The notes: a model not told the origin generated them from the letters alone. DNA of 64,000 bases from Acidovorax sp. FHTAMBA (GCF_038958875.1 NZ_CP152407.1:2115501-2179500), one strand, 5' to 3'. Shown: positions 1-9,217, counted from the stretch's first letter. Program-made: numbers and translations.

Positions 1-855
1 CTCACAACAGTCTGCGGGCAGACCGAGCCAGCGCTGCGCAGCGGCCTGAAGCATGGCCACCGGCCCGGTCGTCAGCAGGCGGGTGTGCGGGGCCTCCTTG
101 GCCTGATCGCCATTGGGCGCGGCCAGCAGGCCTGCCGTCTCCAGCAGGCGCCGCGTTTGCCGTGCCACGGGTTCACCGGTCTCGATGAACTGCACCTCGG
201 GGCCTGCCAGCGCCCGCAGCTCGTGCGCCACAAAGATGTAGTGGGTGCACCCCAGCACCAGCGTGTCGATCTGCCCGGGTGCTGTGCCGAAATCGCCCAT
301 CGCCCCGATGTAGCGTGCGCACAGGGCGCCTGTTTCCGTAGCGCCCACCGGGGTGCCGGGCGAGGGTTCGGGTTGCGCCACGCTGCGCTCGATGGCGTGC
401 GCCAGGCCATCACAGGGCTGCACCACAAACTCCGCCTGGCCGGCCAGCGAGCCCAGCAGCTTGTCGAACTTGGCGCTGGTGAGCGTGCCTCGCGTTCCGA
501 TGACTCCCACGCGCCCCGTGCGGGTCACCGCCAGGGCGGGCTTGATGGCGGGCTCCAGGCCGACCAAGGGCAGGGCGGGGTAGCGGCTGCGCACCTCATG
601 GATGGCTGCGGCCGTGGCGGTGTTGCAGGCCACCACCAGAGCCTTGATGTGGTGCTGCTCGAGCAAATACTGTGTGATGGCGTGGGTGCGGGCACCCACA
701 TAGGCGTCGCCGCGCTCGCCGTACGGCGCGTGGGCACTGTCGGCCAGGTACACAAAACGCTCATGGGGCAGTGCGGCACGCAGGGCGCGCAGCACGCTCA
801 GGCCGCCCACGCCGCTGTCAAATACGCCGATGGGAAGTTGCCGTGCCTCGGACAT
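1..855 (-). CDS. murI: Glutamate racemase (3' end beyond the window)
   Basis: Interconverts L- and D-glutamate, supplying D-Glu for peptidoglycan in the cytoplasm. Read on the minus strand from ATG at 855, the frame stays open to the window edge (285 residues; the family is usually about 265-290). The N-terminus has the aspartate motif IGVFDSGVGGLS (residues 9-20). The two catalytic cysteines are visible as VACNTATA (Cys77) and LGCTHY (Cys203). The C-terminus is missing only because of the window edge. It lies about 100 bp downstream of the class I fumarase on the same strand and may be co-transcribed with it. Function is confident from the motifs. Confidence 0.95.
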   Translation of the reverse strand, partial: MSEARQLPIGVFDSGVGGLSVLRALRAALPHERFVYLADSAHAPYGERGDAYVGARTHAITQYLLEQHHIKALVVACNTATAAAIHEVRSRYPALPLVGLEPAIKPALAVTRTGRVGVIGTRGTLTSAKFDKLLGSLAGQAEFVVQPCDGLAHAIERSVAQPEPSPGTPVGATETGALCARYIGAMGDFGTAPGQIDTLVLGCTHYIFVAHELRALAGPEVQFIETGEPVARQTRRLLETAGLLAAPNGDQAKEAPHTRLLTTGPVAMLQAAAQRWLGLPADCCE

Positions 856-957
856 GGATGTTGTCAAACCGGACTGGGAGAGAAGTCGGGAGGGAACCCG
901 GGCGGAAGGGGCAGGCGCCAGCGCGCTCCCCAACCGCTCGGGCCGGCATTGGCAGGA

Positions 958-2514
958 TCAGGCCGCGGCGACGCCGATGCCCTTGAATTCGCCCGTGGCG
1001 ATGCGCTTTTGCCATTCGGCGGGCCCGGTGATGTGGGCGCTGGTGCCACCGGCGTCCACGGCCACGGTCACGGGCATGTCCACCACGTCGAACTCGTAGA
1101 TCGCTTCCATGCCCAGGTCCTCAAAGCCGACGACCTTGGCGGTCTTGATGGCCTTGCTCACCAGGTAGGCAGCGCCGCCCACGGCCATCAGGTAGGCGCT
1201 CTTATGGTTCTTGATGGACTCAATCGCAACCGGGCCGCGCTCGGCCTTGCCGATCATGGCGATCAGGCCGGTCTGCTCCAGCATCATCTCGGTGAAGCCG
1301 TCCATGCGTGTGGCGGTGGTGGGGCCAGCAGGGCCCACGGCCTCGCCCTTCACGGGGTCCACAGGGCCCACGTAGTAGATGACGCGGTTGGTGAAGTCCA
1401 CAGGCAGCTTCTCGCCCTTGGCCAGCATGTCCTGAATGCGCTTGTGCGCGGCGTCGCGGCCGGTCAGCATCTTGCCGTTGAGCAGCAGCGTGTCGCCGGG
1501 CTTCCAGCTGGCGACTTCTTCCTTGGTCAGCGTGTCGAGGTTGACCTTCTTGCTCTTGTTGTAGTCGGGCGCCCAGTCCACGTTGGGCCACAGGTCCAGG
1601 CTCGGGGGCGTGAGGTACACGGGGCCCGAGCCGTCCATCACGAAGTGCGCGTGGCGTGTGGCGGCGCAGTTGGGGATCATCGCAATCGGCTTGCTGGCCG
1701 CGTGTGTGGGGTACATCTTGATCTTGACGTCCAGCACCGTGGTCAGGCCGCCCAGGCCCTGTGCACCGATGCCCAGGGCGTTGACCTTTTCAAACAGCTC
1801 CAGGCGCAGCTTTTCGACATTGTCGAGTTCGGCCCCGCTGGCTTGCTTGGCCTGCAGTTCGTACATGTCCAGGTCGTCCATCAGGCTTTCCTTGGCCATC
1901 AGCACCGCCTTTTCGGCCGTGCCGCCAATGCCGATGCCCAGCATGCCGGGCGGGCACCAGCCCGCGCCCATGGTGGGCACGGTCTTGAGCACCCAGTCCA
2001 CCACGTTGTCGCCGGGGTTGAGCATGTACATCTTGGACTTGTTCTCCGAGCCGCCGCCCTTGGCTGCCACAGTGATGTCCACGGTGTTGCCGGGCACGAT
2101 CTCGGTGAAGATCACGGCGGGGGTGTTGTCCTTGGTGTTCTTACGGGCGAACTGCGGGTCGGCCACGACCGAGGCGCGCAGGGTGTTGTCGGGGTGGTTG
2201 TAGCCACGGCGCACGCCTTCGTTGATGGCGTCGTCCAGGCTGCCGGTAAAACCTTCCCAGCGCACGTCCATGCCCACTTTCAGGAAGACGTTGACGATGC
2301 CGGTGTCCTGGCAGATGGGGCGCTGGCCGGTGGCGCTCATCTTGCTGTTGGTGAGGATCTGGGCGATCGCATCCTTGGCCGCCGGGCTTTTTTCGCGCTC
2401 GTAGGCGCGGGCCAGGTGGGCGATGTAGTCGGTGGGGTGGTAGTAGCTGATGTACTGCAGTGCGCCGGCAATGGATTCGATCAGGTCTTCTTGGCGAATG
2501 GTCGTCGTGGTCAT
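958..2514 (-). CDS. fumA: Fumarate hydratase class I (iron-sulfur, oxygen-sensitive)
   Basis: Interconverts fumarate and L-malate in the TCA cycle, using a labile [4Fe-4S] cluster. The protein has 518 residues, near the 500-550 typical of single-chain class I fumarases. Candidate cluster ligands are Cys68 (ICQDTG), Cys187 (GAGWCPPGM) and Cys283 (IPNCAATRHAHF). The start MTTTTIRQEDLIESI fits the family. It is transcribed divergently from the class II fumC, with a 170-bp shared region. This gives the cell an iron-dependent and an iron-independent isozyme side by side. Which conditions favour each is not visible in the sequence. Confidence 0.95.
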   Translation of the reverse strand: MTTTTIRQEDLIESIAGALQYISYYHPTDYIAHLARAYEREKSPAAKDAIAQILTNSKMSATGQRPICQDTGIVNVFLKVGMDVRWEGFTGSLDDAINEGVRRGYNHPDNTLRASVVADPQFARKNTKDNTPAVIFTEIVPGNTVDITVAAKGGGSENKSKMYMLNPGDNVVDWVLKTVPTMGAGWCPPGMLGIGIGGTAEKAVLMAKESLMDDLDMYELQAKQASGAELDNVEKLRLELFEKVNALGIGAQGLGGLTTVLDVKIKMYPTHAASKPIAMIPNCAATRHAHFVMDGSGPVYLTPPSLDLWPNVDWAPDYNKSKKVNLDTLTKEEVASWKPGDTLLLNGKMLTGRDAAHKRIQDMLAKGEKLPVDFTNRVIYYVGPVDPVKGEAVGPAGPTTATRMDGFTEMMLEQTGLIAMIGKAERGPVAIESIKNHKSAYLMAVGGAAYLVSKAIKTAKVVGFEDLGMEAIYEFDVVDMPVTVAVDAGGTSAHITGPAEWQKRIATGEFKGIGVAAA

Positions 2515-2684
2515 GGCGGTGGGGTTTTAAGGGAAAACGCGAACCCCTAATTATCCCTTGCCGGGCTTGCGCGGGCCTGTCGGGGGAGAAGAGGGGTGGT
2601 AGGGCGCCGTGGCCTGGGGTGGGTATGCTGCGGTCTGGTGTTTCGTTCCACTCCCATTCGCTCGCTGAGCGGCAAGGCCCACCC

Positions 2685-4094
2685 GTGAAGACTTCCACAC
2701 CCGCCCCACCCGCAGTCCGCATCGAAAAAGATACCTTCGGCCCCATCGAAGTGCCAGCCGAACGATTGTGGGGGGCACAGACGCAGCGCTCGCTGCACCA
2801 CTTTGCTATCTCGGGCGAGCATATGGCGCCCGAGCTGATCCGCGCGCTGGCCCAGGTCAAGCGGGCCAGCGCCTATGTGAACAACGCGCTGGGCCTGCTC
2901 GATGCGGCCAAGACCACGGCCATCGTGGCGGCGGCAGACGAGGTGATCGAAGGTGGTCACCTGCAGGAGTTCCCGCTGGTGGTGTGGCAGACCGGTTCGG
3001 GCACGCAGACCAACATGAACATGAATGAGGTGCTGGCCAACCGCGCGAGCGAGCTGCTGGGTGGCCCGCGCGGCGAGGCGCGCTTGGTGCACCCCAACGA
3101 CGAGGTGAACCGGAGCCAGTCGAGCAACGATGTGTTCCCCACCGCCATGCACCTGGCGGCGGTGGACGCGCTGATGCACCGCCTGCTGCCCGCGCTGCAC
3201 GGCCTGCGCACCACGCTGGCGGCCAAGGCCGAGGCCTTTGCCGGCATCGTGAAGATTGGCCGCACGCACCTGCAGGACGCCACGCCGCTGACCTTGGGCC
3301 AGGAGATCTCGGGCTGGGTGGCGCAGCTGCAGCATGGCGAGCGGCATGTGCGCGCCGCGCTGCCGCACCTGTGCGAACTGGCCCTGGGCGGCACGGCCGT
3401 GGGCACCGGGCTCAACGCCCCCGCCGGTTATGCCCAGGCGGTAGCGAAAGAACTGGCCGACCTCACCGGCCTGCCGCTGGTCACCGCCCCCAACAAGTTC
3501 GAGGCGCTGGCCAGCTGCGATGCGCTGGTGCATGCCCATGGTGCGCTCAAGACGCTGGCGGCCAGCCTGATGAAGATTGCGAACGATGTGCGCTGGCTGG
3601 CCAGCGGCCCGCGCAGCGGGCTGGGCGAGATCACCATCCCCGAGAACGAGCCGGGCTCGTCCATCATGCCGGGCAAGGTCAACCCCACACAGTGCGAGGC
3701 GCTGACCATGCTATGCGCGCAGGTGCTGGGCAACGACGTGGCCATCAACATCGGCGGGGCCTCGGGCAACTTCGAGCTGAACGTGTTCCGCCCGATGGTG
3801 ATCCATAACTTTCTGCAAAGCGTGCGCCTGTTGGCCGATGGCATGGCCAGCTTCAACGAGCACTGCGCCGTGGGCATCGAGCCCAATCAGGCGCGCATCA
3901 ACCACCTGGTGGAGCAGTCGCTGATGCTGGTAACGGCGCTGAACCCCCACATTGGCTACGACAAGGCGGCCTTCATTGCCAAGAAGGCGCACAAGGAAGG
4001 CACCAGCCTGCGCGCAGCGGCCATCGCCTCGGGACATGTCACGGCGGAGCAATTTGACCAGTGGGTGGTGCCGGGCCAGATGGTGGGGCCTTGA
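2685..4094 (+). CDS. fumC: Fumarate hydratase class II
   Basis: Iron-independent, oxygen-stable fumarase of the aspartase/fumarase superfamily, which acts as a homotetramer. The family signature GSSIMPGKVNP lies near residues 324-334, and the substrate-loop motif TGSGTQTNMNMNE is near residue 105. I chose GTG at 2685 (VKTSTPAPP...), which gives 469 residues, close to the usual length of about 465. An in-frame ATG at 2625 would add 20 residues of non-conserved sequence. The next feature downstream is an IS30 element, so the original 3' neighbour has been displaced. Confidence 0.95.
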   Translation: MKTSTPAPPAVRIEKDTFGPIEVPAERLWGAQTQRSLHHFAISGEHMAPELIRALAQVKRASAYVNNALGLLDAAKTTAIVAAADEVIEGGHLQEFPLVVWQTGSGTQTNMNMNEVLANRASELLGGPRGEARLVHPNDEVNRSQSSNDVFPTAMHLAAVDALMHRLLPALHGLRTTLAAKAEAFAGIVKIGRTHLQDATPLTLGQEISGWVAQLQHGERHVRAALPHLCELALGGTAVGTGLNAPAGYAQAVAKELADLTGLPLVTAPNKFEALASCDALVHAHGALKTLAASLMKIANDVRWLASGPRSGLGEITIPENEPGSSIMPGKVNPTQCEALTMLCAQVLGNDVAINIGGASGNFELNVFRPMVIHNFLQSVRLLADGMASFNEHCAVGIEPNQARINHLVEQSLMLVTALNPHIGYDKAAFIAKKAHKEGTSLRAAAIASGHVTAEQFDQWVVPGQMVGP

Positions 4095-4109
4095 CCTGCC
4101 CCTGTGCCG

Positions 4110-4126
4110 TTGCCACGATCTGGCAA
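4110..4126 (+). terminator. Weak hairpin after fumC
   Basis: A 6-bp stem (TTGCCA/TGGCAA) with a 5-nt loop lies 16 bp after the fumC stop, followed a few bases later by a short T run (ATTTTG). It could terminate fumC, but the stem is short. Confidence 0.3.
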
Positions 4127-4149
4127 GGCAGAGATTTTGATGAGGCGGA

Positions 4150-4169
4150 TTCAAGTACGAAGTGCAACG
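4150..4169 (+). repeat. Left terminal inverted repeat of the IS30 element
   Basis: Begins TTCAAGTACG and matches the reverse complement of 5211-5230 at 17 of 20 positions (mismatches at positions 6, 10 and 18). Confidence 0.8.
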
Positions 4170-4240
4170 CAAGTAAACCGAGTTGGGCCAAGAGTGCATA
4201 GGATGCATTTTTGTGACCAGCCAGTCCCAAACGTTGCACC

Positions 4241-5206
4241 ATGACCTATACCCACTTGACCCGAGAAGAACGATACCAAATCCACGCACTGCGTCGTCAA
4301 AACATAAGCTTGGCAGTGATAGCCGCACAGCTCAATCGAAGCCGCTCGACCATCACCCGCGAGCTCAATCGCAACGCTGGAGCCCAAGGCTACAAACCCG
4401 CCCGCGCTCATGAGCGAGCCCGTGCCCGCCAAAGGGCACGGCGCAATGCACGCCAGTTCAATGCGCAGCAGTGGAGCCAGGTGCACCGCTATCTGCGCCT
4501 TGAGCTCTCTCCCGAGCAGGTCAGCGGACGGCTGCGGCTGGAGGGCGTGCTGACCATCAGCCACGAATGCATCTACCAGCACATCTATGACGACAAACGC
4601 AAAGGCGGTGAGCTGATCAAACACCTGCGCTGCCAGAAGGTGCGACGCAAGCGCTACGGCAGCGGACAAGAGCGGCGCGGCACACTCAAAGATCGGCTCT
4701 GCATAGAGCAGCGCCCCGCCATCGTTGACGCACGCAGCCGCATAGGTGACTGGGAGGGTGACACCGTGGTCGGCAAGGGCCACCAAGGGGTACTGGTGAC
4801 CTTGGTGGAGCGCAAGTCCCGCTACACACTGGCGCAGCAACTGGACTCGCGCCACAGCGCAGGGGTGACCGAGGCTGTGATCGCACTGCTGCGACCTCAC
4901 AAACACCTGTGCGAAACGATCACGTTCGACAATGGCAAGGAGTTTGCTGAGCATGCATTCATCGCCGCCAGTCTGGGGGCGGATGTGTACTTCGCGCATC
5001 CCTACCACTCATGGGAGCGTGGGCTCAACGAGAACACCAATGGCCTGTTACGCCAGTATTTCCCCAAGTGCACCAACCTGCGCCGGGTCTCGCAGCACGA
5101 AGTTGACGATGCGCTCTACCGGCTCAACCACCGACCCCGCAAGTGCCTCAACTACCGCACTCCCCACGAGGTGTTCATGGGCTTGAAGATTCGTCCGTTA
5201 CACTGA
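4241..5206 (+). CDS. IS30-family DDE transposase
   Basis: A 321-residue integrase-core transposase that moves the surrounding element. The N-terminal 45 residues form a helix-turn-helix typical of IS30 (LTREERYQIHAL, then NRSRSTITREL). The catalytic triad is visible: Asp in IGDWEGDTVVGK, Asp in TFDNGKEF, and Glu in the HSWERGLNENTNG segment. No frameshift or internal stop is seen. Start at ATG 4241, about 70 bp inside the left inverted repeat. Family assignment is confident; the subgroup is not known. Confidence 0.95.
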   Translation: MTYTHLTREERYQIHALRRQNISLAVIAAQLNRSRSTITRELNRNAGAQGYKPARAHERARARQRARRNARQFNAQQWSQVHRYLRLELSPEQVSGRLRLEGVLTISHECIYQHIYDDKRKGGELIKHLRCQKVRRKRYGSGQERRGTLKDRLCIEQRPAIVDARSRIGDWEGDTVVGKGHQGVLVTLVERKSRYTLAQQLDSRHSAGVTEAVIALLRPHKHLCETITFDNGKEFAEHAFIAASLGADVYFAHPYHSWERGLNENTNGLLRQYFPKCTNLRRVSQHEVDDALYRLNHRPRKCLNYRTPHEVFMGLKIRPLH

Positions 5207-5210
5207 AATT

Positions 5211-5230
5211 CGGTGCACTTTGTAGTTGAA
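5211..5230 (-). repeat. Right terminal inverted repeat of the IS30 element
   Basis: Reverse complement begins TTCAACTACA; it pairs with 4150-4169. It starts 4 bp after the transposase stop codon. Confidence 0.8.
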
Positions 5231-5237
5231 TCTGCGT

Positions 5238-5290
5238 GAAAATAGGGCTCTAGCGCTTGTCAGTAAAGCGCAGGTAGCTATCATTTTTGA
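5238..5290 (+). repeat. Palindromic repeat copy 1 (intergenic, beside IS30)
   Basis: Carries the core CTCTAGCGCTT, a short spacer, AAGCGC, then GTAGCTATCA and a T run. It matches the other copies in this window (14192, 20433, 57311). It lies between the right end of the IS element and the stop codon of the Crp/Fnr gene that converges on it. Confidence 0.75.
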
Positions 5291-5332
5291 AGAGGCGTCT
5301 GTTTCGCGGTGCCGGGACCGCGCAGCACCCGC

Positions 5333-6118
5333 CTAGCTGCGGCCGTCAGGGCCCTCCTGCTGGGCAAGCGCTTCCAGCTGGTCCTGCTGGTACACCACGA
5401 TGTTGCGCTGGTGAATGCCGATGATGCCTTCGCGCTCCATCCACTTGAGCTCCACGTTGATGCGTTGGCGGGAGCCACCGAGCAACTGGGCCAGCTCGTC
5501 CTGCACCAGCGACAGCCCGATGGGGCCGCGCTGGCCTGGCACGGCAGCGCGTTCGCCAAAGCGGCGCAGCACGTGCAGCAGCTGTTTGGCCAGCCGCGCG
5601 CGCAGGGGCAGCGTGGCCATGTCTTCCATCATCCAGTACAGGTAACGCATCCGCCGTGCCTGAAGGGTGAGCAGGGCTTCCCCGAATTCAGGGTGCTGGC
5701 GCAGCAGCTGGCGGAACACGCCCTCCGCCACGCTCAGCACCGTGGTGGGTCCATGGGCATGCGCGTCGTAGGTGTTCGGGCCGCGGTGCAGCACTTCGGC
5801 CTCGCCCACCCAGATGCCTGGCTCCACGTAGGCAAGCGTTACCTGTTTGCCCGATGGGGTGGTACGCCGGAACCTTATCGCGCCGCTGGCGCAGCTGAAC
5901 CAGTCTTGCGCCAGCTCACCCTGCTCCACGATGAGCTGGCCGTGTGTGTAGCGGGTGACCCGGCCCAGCCGGAAGATGTCGTGCCGCAGCGAGGGCGTGA
6001 GCGCGGCAAACCAGCGTCCACGGTTGATCGCTTCGCGCTCCTGCGGGCTCAGAAAGGGCCGCTGCGGACTGCGGTCCGTCTCGTGGTCAGGAGGCTCGGG
6101 GCTAGGGTTGGGGGGCAT
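5333..6118 (-). CDS. Crp/Fnr-family transcriptional regulator
   Basis: A 261-residue regulator with a cyclic-nucleotide-binding-like beta-roll (about residues 40-150) and a C-terminal Crp-type helix-turn-helix (about 203-235, LVQDELAQLLGGSRQRINVEL). It has none of the N-terminal cysteine cluster that marks the FNR protein at 29145-29867, so it should not sense oxygen through an Fe-S cluster. The ligand is unknown. The N-terminus is proline-rich and probably disordered. Its closest neighbours are a YqhA-type membrane protein upstream on the same strand and the IS30 element downstream, and neither points to a target. Confidence 0.88.
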   Translation of the reverse strand: MPPNPSPEPPDHETDRSPQRPFLSPQEREAINRGRWFAALTPSLRHDIFRLGRVTRYTHGQLIVEQGELAQDWFSCASGAIRFRRTTPSGKQVTLAYVEPGIWVGEAEVLHRGPNTYDAHAHGPTTVLSVAEGVFRQLLRQHPEFGEALLTLQARRMRYLYWMMEDMATLPLRARLAKQLLHVLRRFGERAAVPGQRGPIGLSLVQDELAQLLGGSRQRINVELKWMEREGIIGIHQRNIVVYQQDQLEALAQQEGPDGRS

Positions 6119-6233
6119 GGTCGGGCGCTCTCAGGGGCCTTCGCACCATGCAGCTGCAGCAATGTGCGTCAGGGCAGGGCGGGCAGGGCTGCGAGTTTAC
6201 CCAAGCGGCCGTCACGGCGGTACTCGCCCGTGA

Positions 6234-6845
6234 TCAGTGGCTCGGGCCCGGGGGCGGCGTGTGCGTCATGAGCCGGTCAGTGAGTGCAATGGCCAGCGCG
6301 CTCAGCAGGAACACCACGTGGATGATGGTTTGCCACATCAGAACCTTGAGGTCGTAGTTGGCAGCGTTGATAAAGGTCTTGAGCAGGTGGATCGAGCTGA
6401 TGCCAATGATGGCGGTGGCCAGCTTGACCTTGAGCACCGACGCATTCACGTGGCTCAGCCATTCGGGCTGGTCGGGGTGGTCTTCCAGGTGCAGACGCGA
6501 GACGAAGGTTTCGTAGCCGCCCACGATCACCATGATCAGCAGGTTGGAGATCATCACCACGTCGATCAGCGCCAGCACCACCAGCATGATGATGGTCTCG
6601 TTGAGCGAGGTCACCTCGAAATCGCTCTTGTAGCCGATGCTGGACACCAGCAGCTTGAGCGCATCGGTGTTGCCAAAGGCCGCCTCGATCAGGTGCACCA
6701 GCTCTACCCAGAAGTGGAAGACGTACACCGCCTGCGCCAGAATCAGGCCCAGGTACAGGGGCAGTTGCAGCCATCGGCTGGCAAAAATCAACGAGGGCAG
6801 TGGGCGCATGGGGGAGGGGGTGGCGGGGTTTTTGGGAAGTGACAT
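6234..6845 (-). CDS. YqhA/UPF0114-family inner-membrane protein
   Basis: A 203-residue membrane protein of unknown function in the YqhA (TIGR00645/UPF0114) family. I see three or four hydrophobic segments, among them WLQLPLYLGLILAQAVYVFHF near the N-terminus, IIMLVVLALIDVVMISNLLIMVIVGGY in the middle, and IHVVFLLSALAIAL near the C-terminus. The family-typical segment GGYETFVS is present. I start it at ATG 6845 (MSLPKNPATP); an upstream extension would be non-conserved. It is divergent from acs. Assignment is by sequence pattern and no function can be given. Confidence 0.85.
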   Translation of the reverse strand: MSLPKNPATPSPMRPLPSLIFASRWLQLPLYLGLILAQAVYVFHFWVELVHLIEAAFGNTDALKLLVSSIGYKSDFEVTSLNETIIMLVVLALIDVVMISNLLIMVIVGGYETFVSRLHLEDHPDQPEWLSHVNASVLKVKLATAIIGISSIHLLKTFINAANYDLKVLMWQTIIHVVFLLSALAIALTDRLMTHTPPPGPSH

Positions 6846-7033
6846 GAAATGGGGGGGAGGGGCTGCTGGGACGCGCGATTTTAGGCGCCCGGCCTGGCAA
6901 CCCCTGGAGCCTTGTGCATTCCCCGTGGCGGCGGTCCCGTATTCTGTAAGCTTCGTGCCAGTCAGTGGCTTGTAAGTGCTGCGTCCGACAGTACCGCCCA
7001 ATTCCAATTCCATCAGACCCAGGAGACAACACC

Positions 7034-9028
7034 ATGAGTGCGCCATCATCTGCGATCGAATCCGTACTGGTTGAGAACCGCGTGTTCCCGCCTTCCGATG
7101 CGGTCGTCAAGGCCGCCCGCGTGTCCGGCATGGCGGGCTACGAGGCGCTGTGTGCCGAGGCCGACAAGGACTTCGAGGGCTTCTGGGCACGCCTGGCGCG
7201 CGAAAACGTGCAGTGGACCAAGCCCTTCACGCGCACGCTGGATGAGTCCAACGCGCCGTTCTACCAGTGGTTTGCCGATGGCGAGCTCAACGCTTCTGCC
7301 AACTGCCTGGACCGCCATATCGGCACGCCCACCGAGAACAAGACCGCCATCATCTTCGAGGCGGACGACGGCGCTGTCACACGGATCACCTACAAGGAGC
7401 TGCTGGCGCGCGTGAGCCAGTTTGCCAACGCGCTCAAGGCCCACGGGGTGGGCAAGGGTGATCGGGTGCTGATCTACATGCCCATGACCATCGAAGGCGT
7501 AGTGGCCATGCAGGCCTGTGCCCGCATCGGCGCCACGCACAGCGTGGTGTTTGGCGGCTTCAGTGCCAAAGCGGTGCACGAGCGCATCATCGATGCCGGT
7601 GCCGTGGCCGTGATCACCGCCAACTACCAGATGCGAGGCGGCAAGGAGCTTCCGCTCAAGGCCATCATCGATGAAGCCCTGGCGACCGGCGGCTGTGACA
7701 CCCTGCGCCACGTGTTCGTATATGAACGCACGCCCACGGCCTGCAACATGGTCGCGGGGCGCGACAAGACCTTCACCGAGGCCCTCGCAGGCCAGAGCAC
7801 CGACTGCCCTCCCGTGGCCGTGGGGGCAGAGCACCCGCTGTTCATCCTGTACACCAGCGGCTCTACCGGCAAGCCCAAGGGCGTGCAGCACAGCACGGGC
7901 GGCTATCTGCTGTGGGCCAAGCTCACGATGGACTGGACGTTTGACCTGCGCCCTGACGACGTTTTCTGGTGCACGGCCGACATTGGCTGGATCACTGGCC
8001 ACACCTACGTGGCCTATGGCCCCCTGGCCGCGGGTGCCACGCAGATCGTGTTTGAAGGCATCCCCACCTTCCCGAATGCGGGCCGTTTCTGGCAGATGAT
8101 CGAGAAGCACAAGTGCACGATCTTCTACACCGCACCGACGGCCATCCGCTCGCTCATCAAGGCTGCCGAGGCCGACGCGGCAGTGCACCCGGCGCGCTCC
8201 GACCTGTCGAGCCTGCGCATTCTGGGCAGCGTGGGCGAGCCCATCAACCCCGAAGCCTGGATGTGGTACCACCGGAACGTGGGCGGCGAGCGCTGCCCCA
8301 TCGTGGACACCTTCTGGCAGACTGAAACGGGCGGCCATGTGATCACCCCGCTGCCGGGCGCCACCCCCCTGGTCCCTGGCAGCTGCACGCTACCGCTGCC
8401 CGGTATTACCGCCGCCATCGTGGATGAAACCGGTAATGACGTCGCCCATGGCGCGGGCGGCATCCTGGTCATCAAGCGGCCGTGGCCCAGCATGATCCGG
8501 ACCATCTGGAACGACCCCGAGCGCTTCAAGAAGAGTTACTTCCCCGAAGAGCTCAGGGGCTACTACCTGGCCGGCGACGGGGCCGTGCGCAGCGCCGACC
8601 GGGGCTATTTCCGCATCACCGGCCGCATTGACGATGTGCTCAACGTGTCGGGCCATCGCATGGGCACGATGGAGATCGAGTCTGCCCTGGTCTCCAAGAC
8701 CGACCTCGTGGCCGAAGCCGCCGTGGTGGGGCGTCCGGACGATGTGACGGGCGAAGCCATCTGTGCGTTCGTGGTGCTCAAGCGCTCCCGCCCCACCGGG
8801 GAAGAAGCCAAGCAGATTGCCAACGAACTGCGCAACTGGGTGGCCAAGGAAATCGGCCCCATCGCCAAACCCAAGGACATCCGTTTCGGCGACAACCTGC
8901 CCAAGACCCGCAGCGGCAAGATCATGCGTCGGCTGTTGCGCAGCATCGCCAAGGGCGAGGCCATCACACAGGACACCAGCACGCTGGAGAATCCGGCCAT
9001 TCTGGACCAGTTGTCCAAGCCCAACTGA
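7034..9028 (+). CDS. acs: Acetyl-CoA synthetase (AMP-forming)
   Basis: Activates acetate (possibly also propionate) to acyl-CoA with ATP. The 664 residues match the roughly 650 of the family. Motifs in order: the N-terminal ACAS segment with YQWFADGELNASANCLDRH, the phosphate-binding loop LYTSGSTGKPKGV, the adenylate motif DTFWQTETGGH, the hinge/ribose motif YYLAGDGA...GYFRITGRIDD, and the C-terminal lysine motif PKTRSGKIMRRLLR, whose Lys is the usual acetylation target. ATG 7034 is preceded by AGGAGA. A strong GC hairpin follows the stop. Preference for acetate over propionate is inferred from overall length and motifs. Confidence 0.93.
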   Translation: MSAPSSAIESVLVENRVFPPSDAVVKAARVSGMAGYEALCAEADKDFEGFWARLARENVQWTKPFTRTLDESNAPFYQWFADGELNASANCLDRHIGTPTENKTAIIFEADDGAVTRITYKELLARVSQFANALKAHGVGKGDRVLIYMPMTIEGVVAMQACARIGATHSVVFGGFSAKAVHERIIDAGAVAVITANYQMRGGKELPLKAIIDEALATGGCDTLRHVFVYERTPTACNMVAGRDKTFTEALAGQSTDCPPVAVGAEHPLFILYTSGSTGKPKGVQHSTGGYLLWAKLTMDWTFDLRPDDVFWCTADIGWITGHTYVAYGPLAAGATQIVFEGIPTFPNAGRFWQMIEKHKCTIFYTAPTAIRSLIKAAEADAAVHPARSDLSSLRILGSVGEPINPEAWMWYHRNVGGERCPIVDTFWQTETGGHVITPLPGATPLVPGSCTLPLPGITAAIVDETGNDVAHGAGGILVIKRPWPSMIRTIWNDPERFKKSYFPEELRGYYLAGDGAVRSADRGYFRITGRIDDVLNVSGHRMGTMEIESALVSKTDLVAEAAVVGRPDDVTGEAICAFVVLKRSRPTGEEAKQIANELRNWVAKEIGPIAKPKDIRFGDNLPKTRSGKIMRRLLRSIAKGEAITQDTSTLENPAILDQLSKPN

Positions 9029-9036
9029 GCGGGCCA

Positions 9037-9070
9037 GCCCCCACCCTCGCGCTGGCCGCGAGGTGGGGGC
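9037..9070 (+). terminator. Strong GC-rich hairpin after acs
   Basis: Arms 9037-9051 and 9057-9070 pair almost perfectly (one bulged C) around a 5-nt loop. No T run follows, so it may act as a transcript-stabilising or Rho-assisted end rather than a classic intrinsic terminator. Confidence 0.55.
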
Positions 9071-9217
9071 AACCGGGCGGTAGCTCCAGCGGTCATCCTG
9101 TAGGACAGGGACTGAAATCGCGGCGCATTGGCCTTAGCCCGGCGCCCTGTGCGGTACAACCCTGCATGCGCCCGCTTGCAGAATGTTCTGCCTGTGGGTT
9201 TCCACAGGAGAATTTTC

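Larger units (their letters stand above)
4148..5232 (+). mobile_element. IS30-family insertion sequence, apparently complete
   Basis: About 1.08 kb, the usual size for IS30 elements. It has one transposase gene and imperfect terminal inverted repeats (4150-4169 and 5211-5230, matching at 17 of 20 positions). Outside these the ends continue as GA and TC, so the exact boundary is uncertain by about 2 bp. I could not identify a convincing 2-3 bp target duplication. The element sits between fumC and a Crp/Fnr-type gene, and its right end is 5 bp from a copy of the palindromic Comamonadaceae repeat. The transposase frame is intact, so the element may be active. Confidence 0.88.

Noticed and set aside
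85..2550. Very long open frame opposite murI and the class I fumarase
   Set aside because: Its translation is low-complexity (Gly, His and Val rich) with no recognisable domain, and it lies exactly opposite two clearly coding genes. High GC content commonly keeps such opposite frames open.
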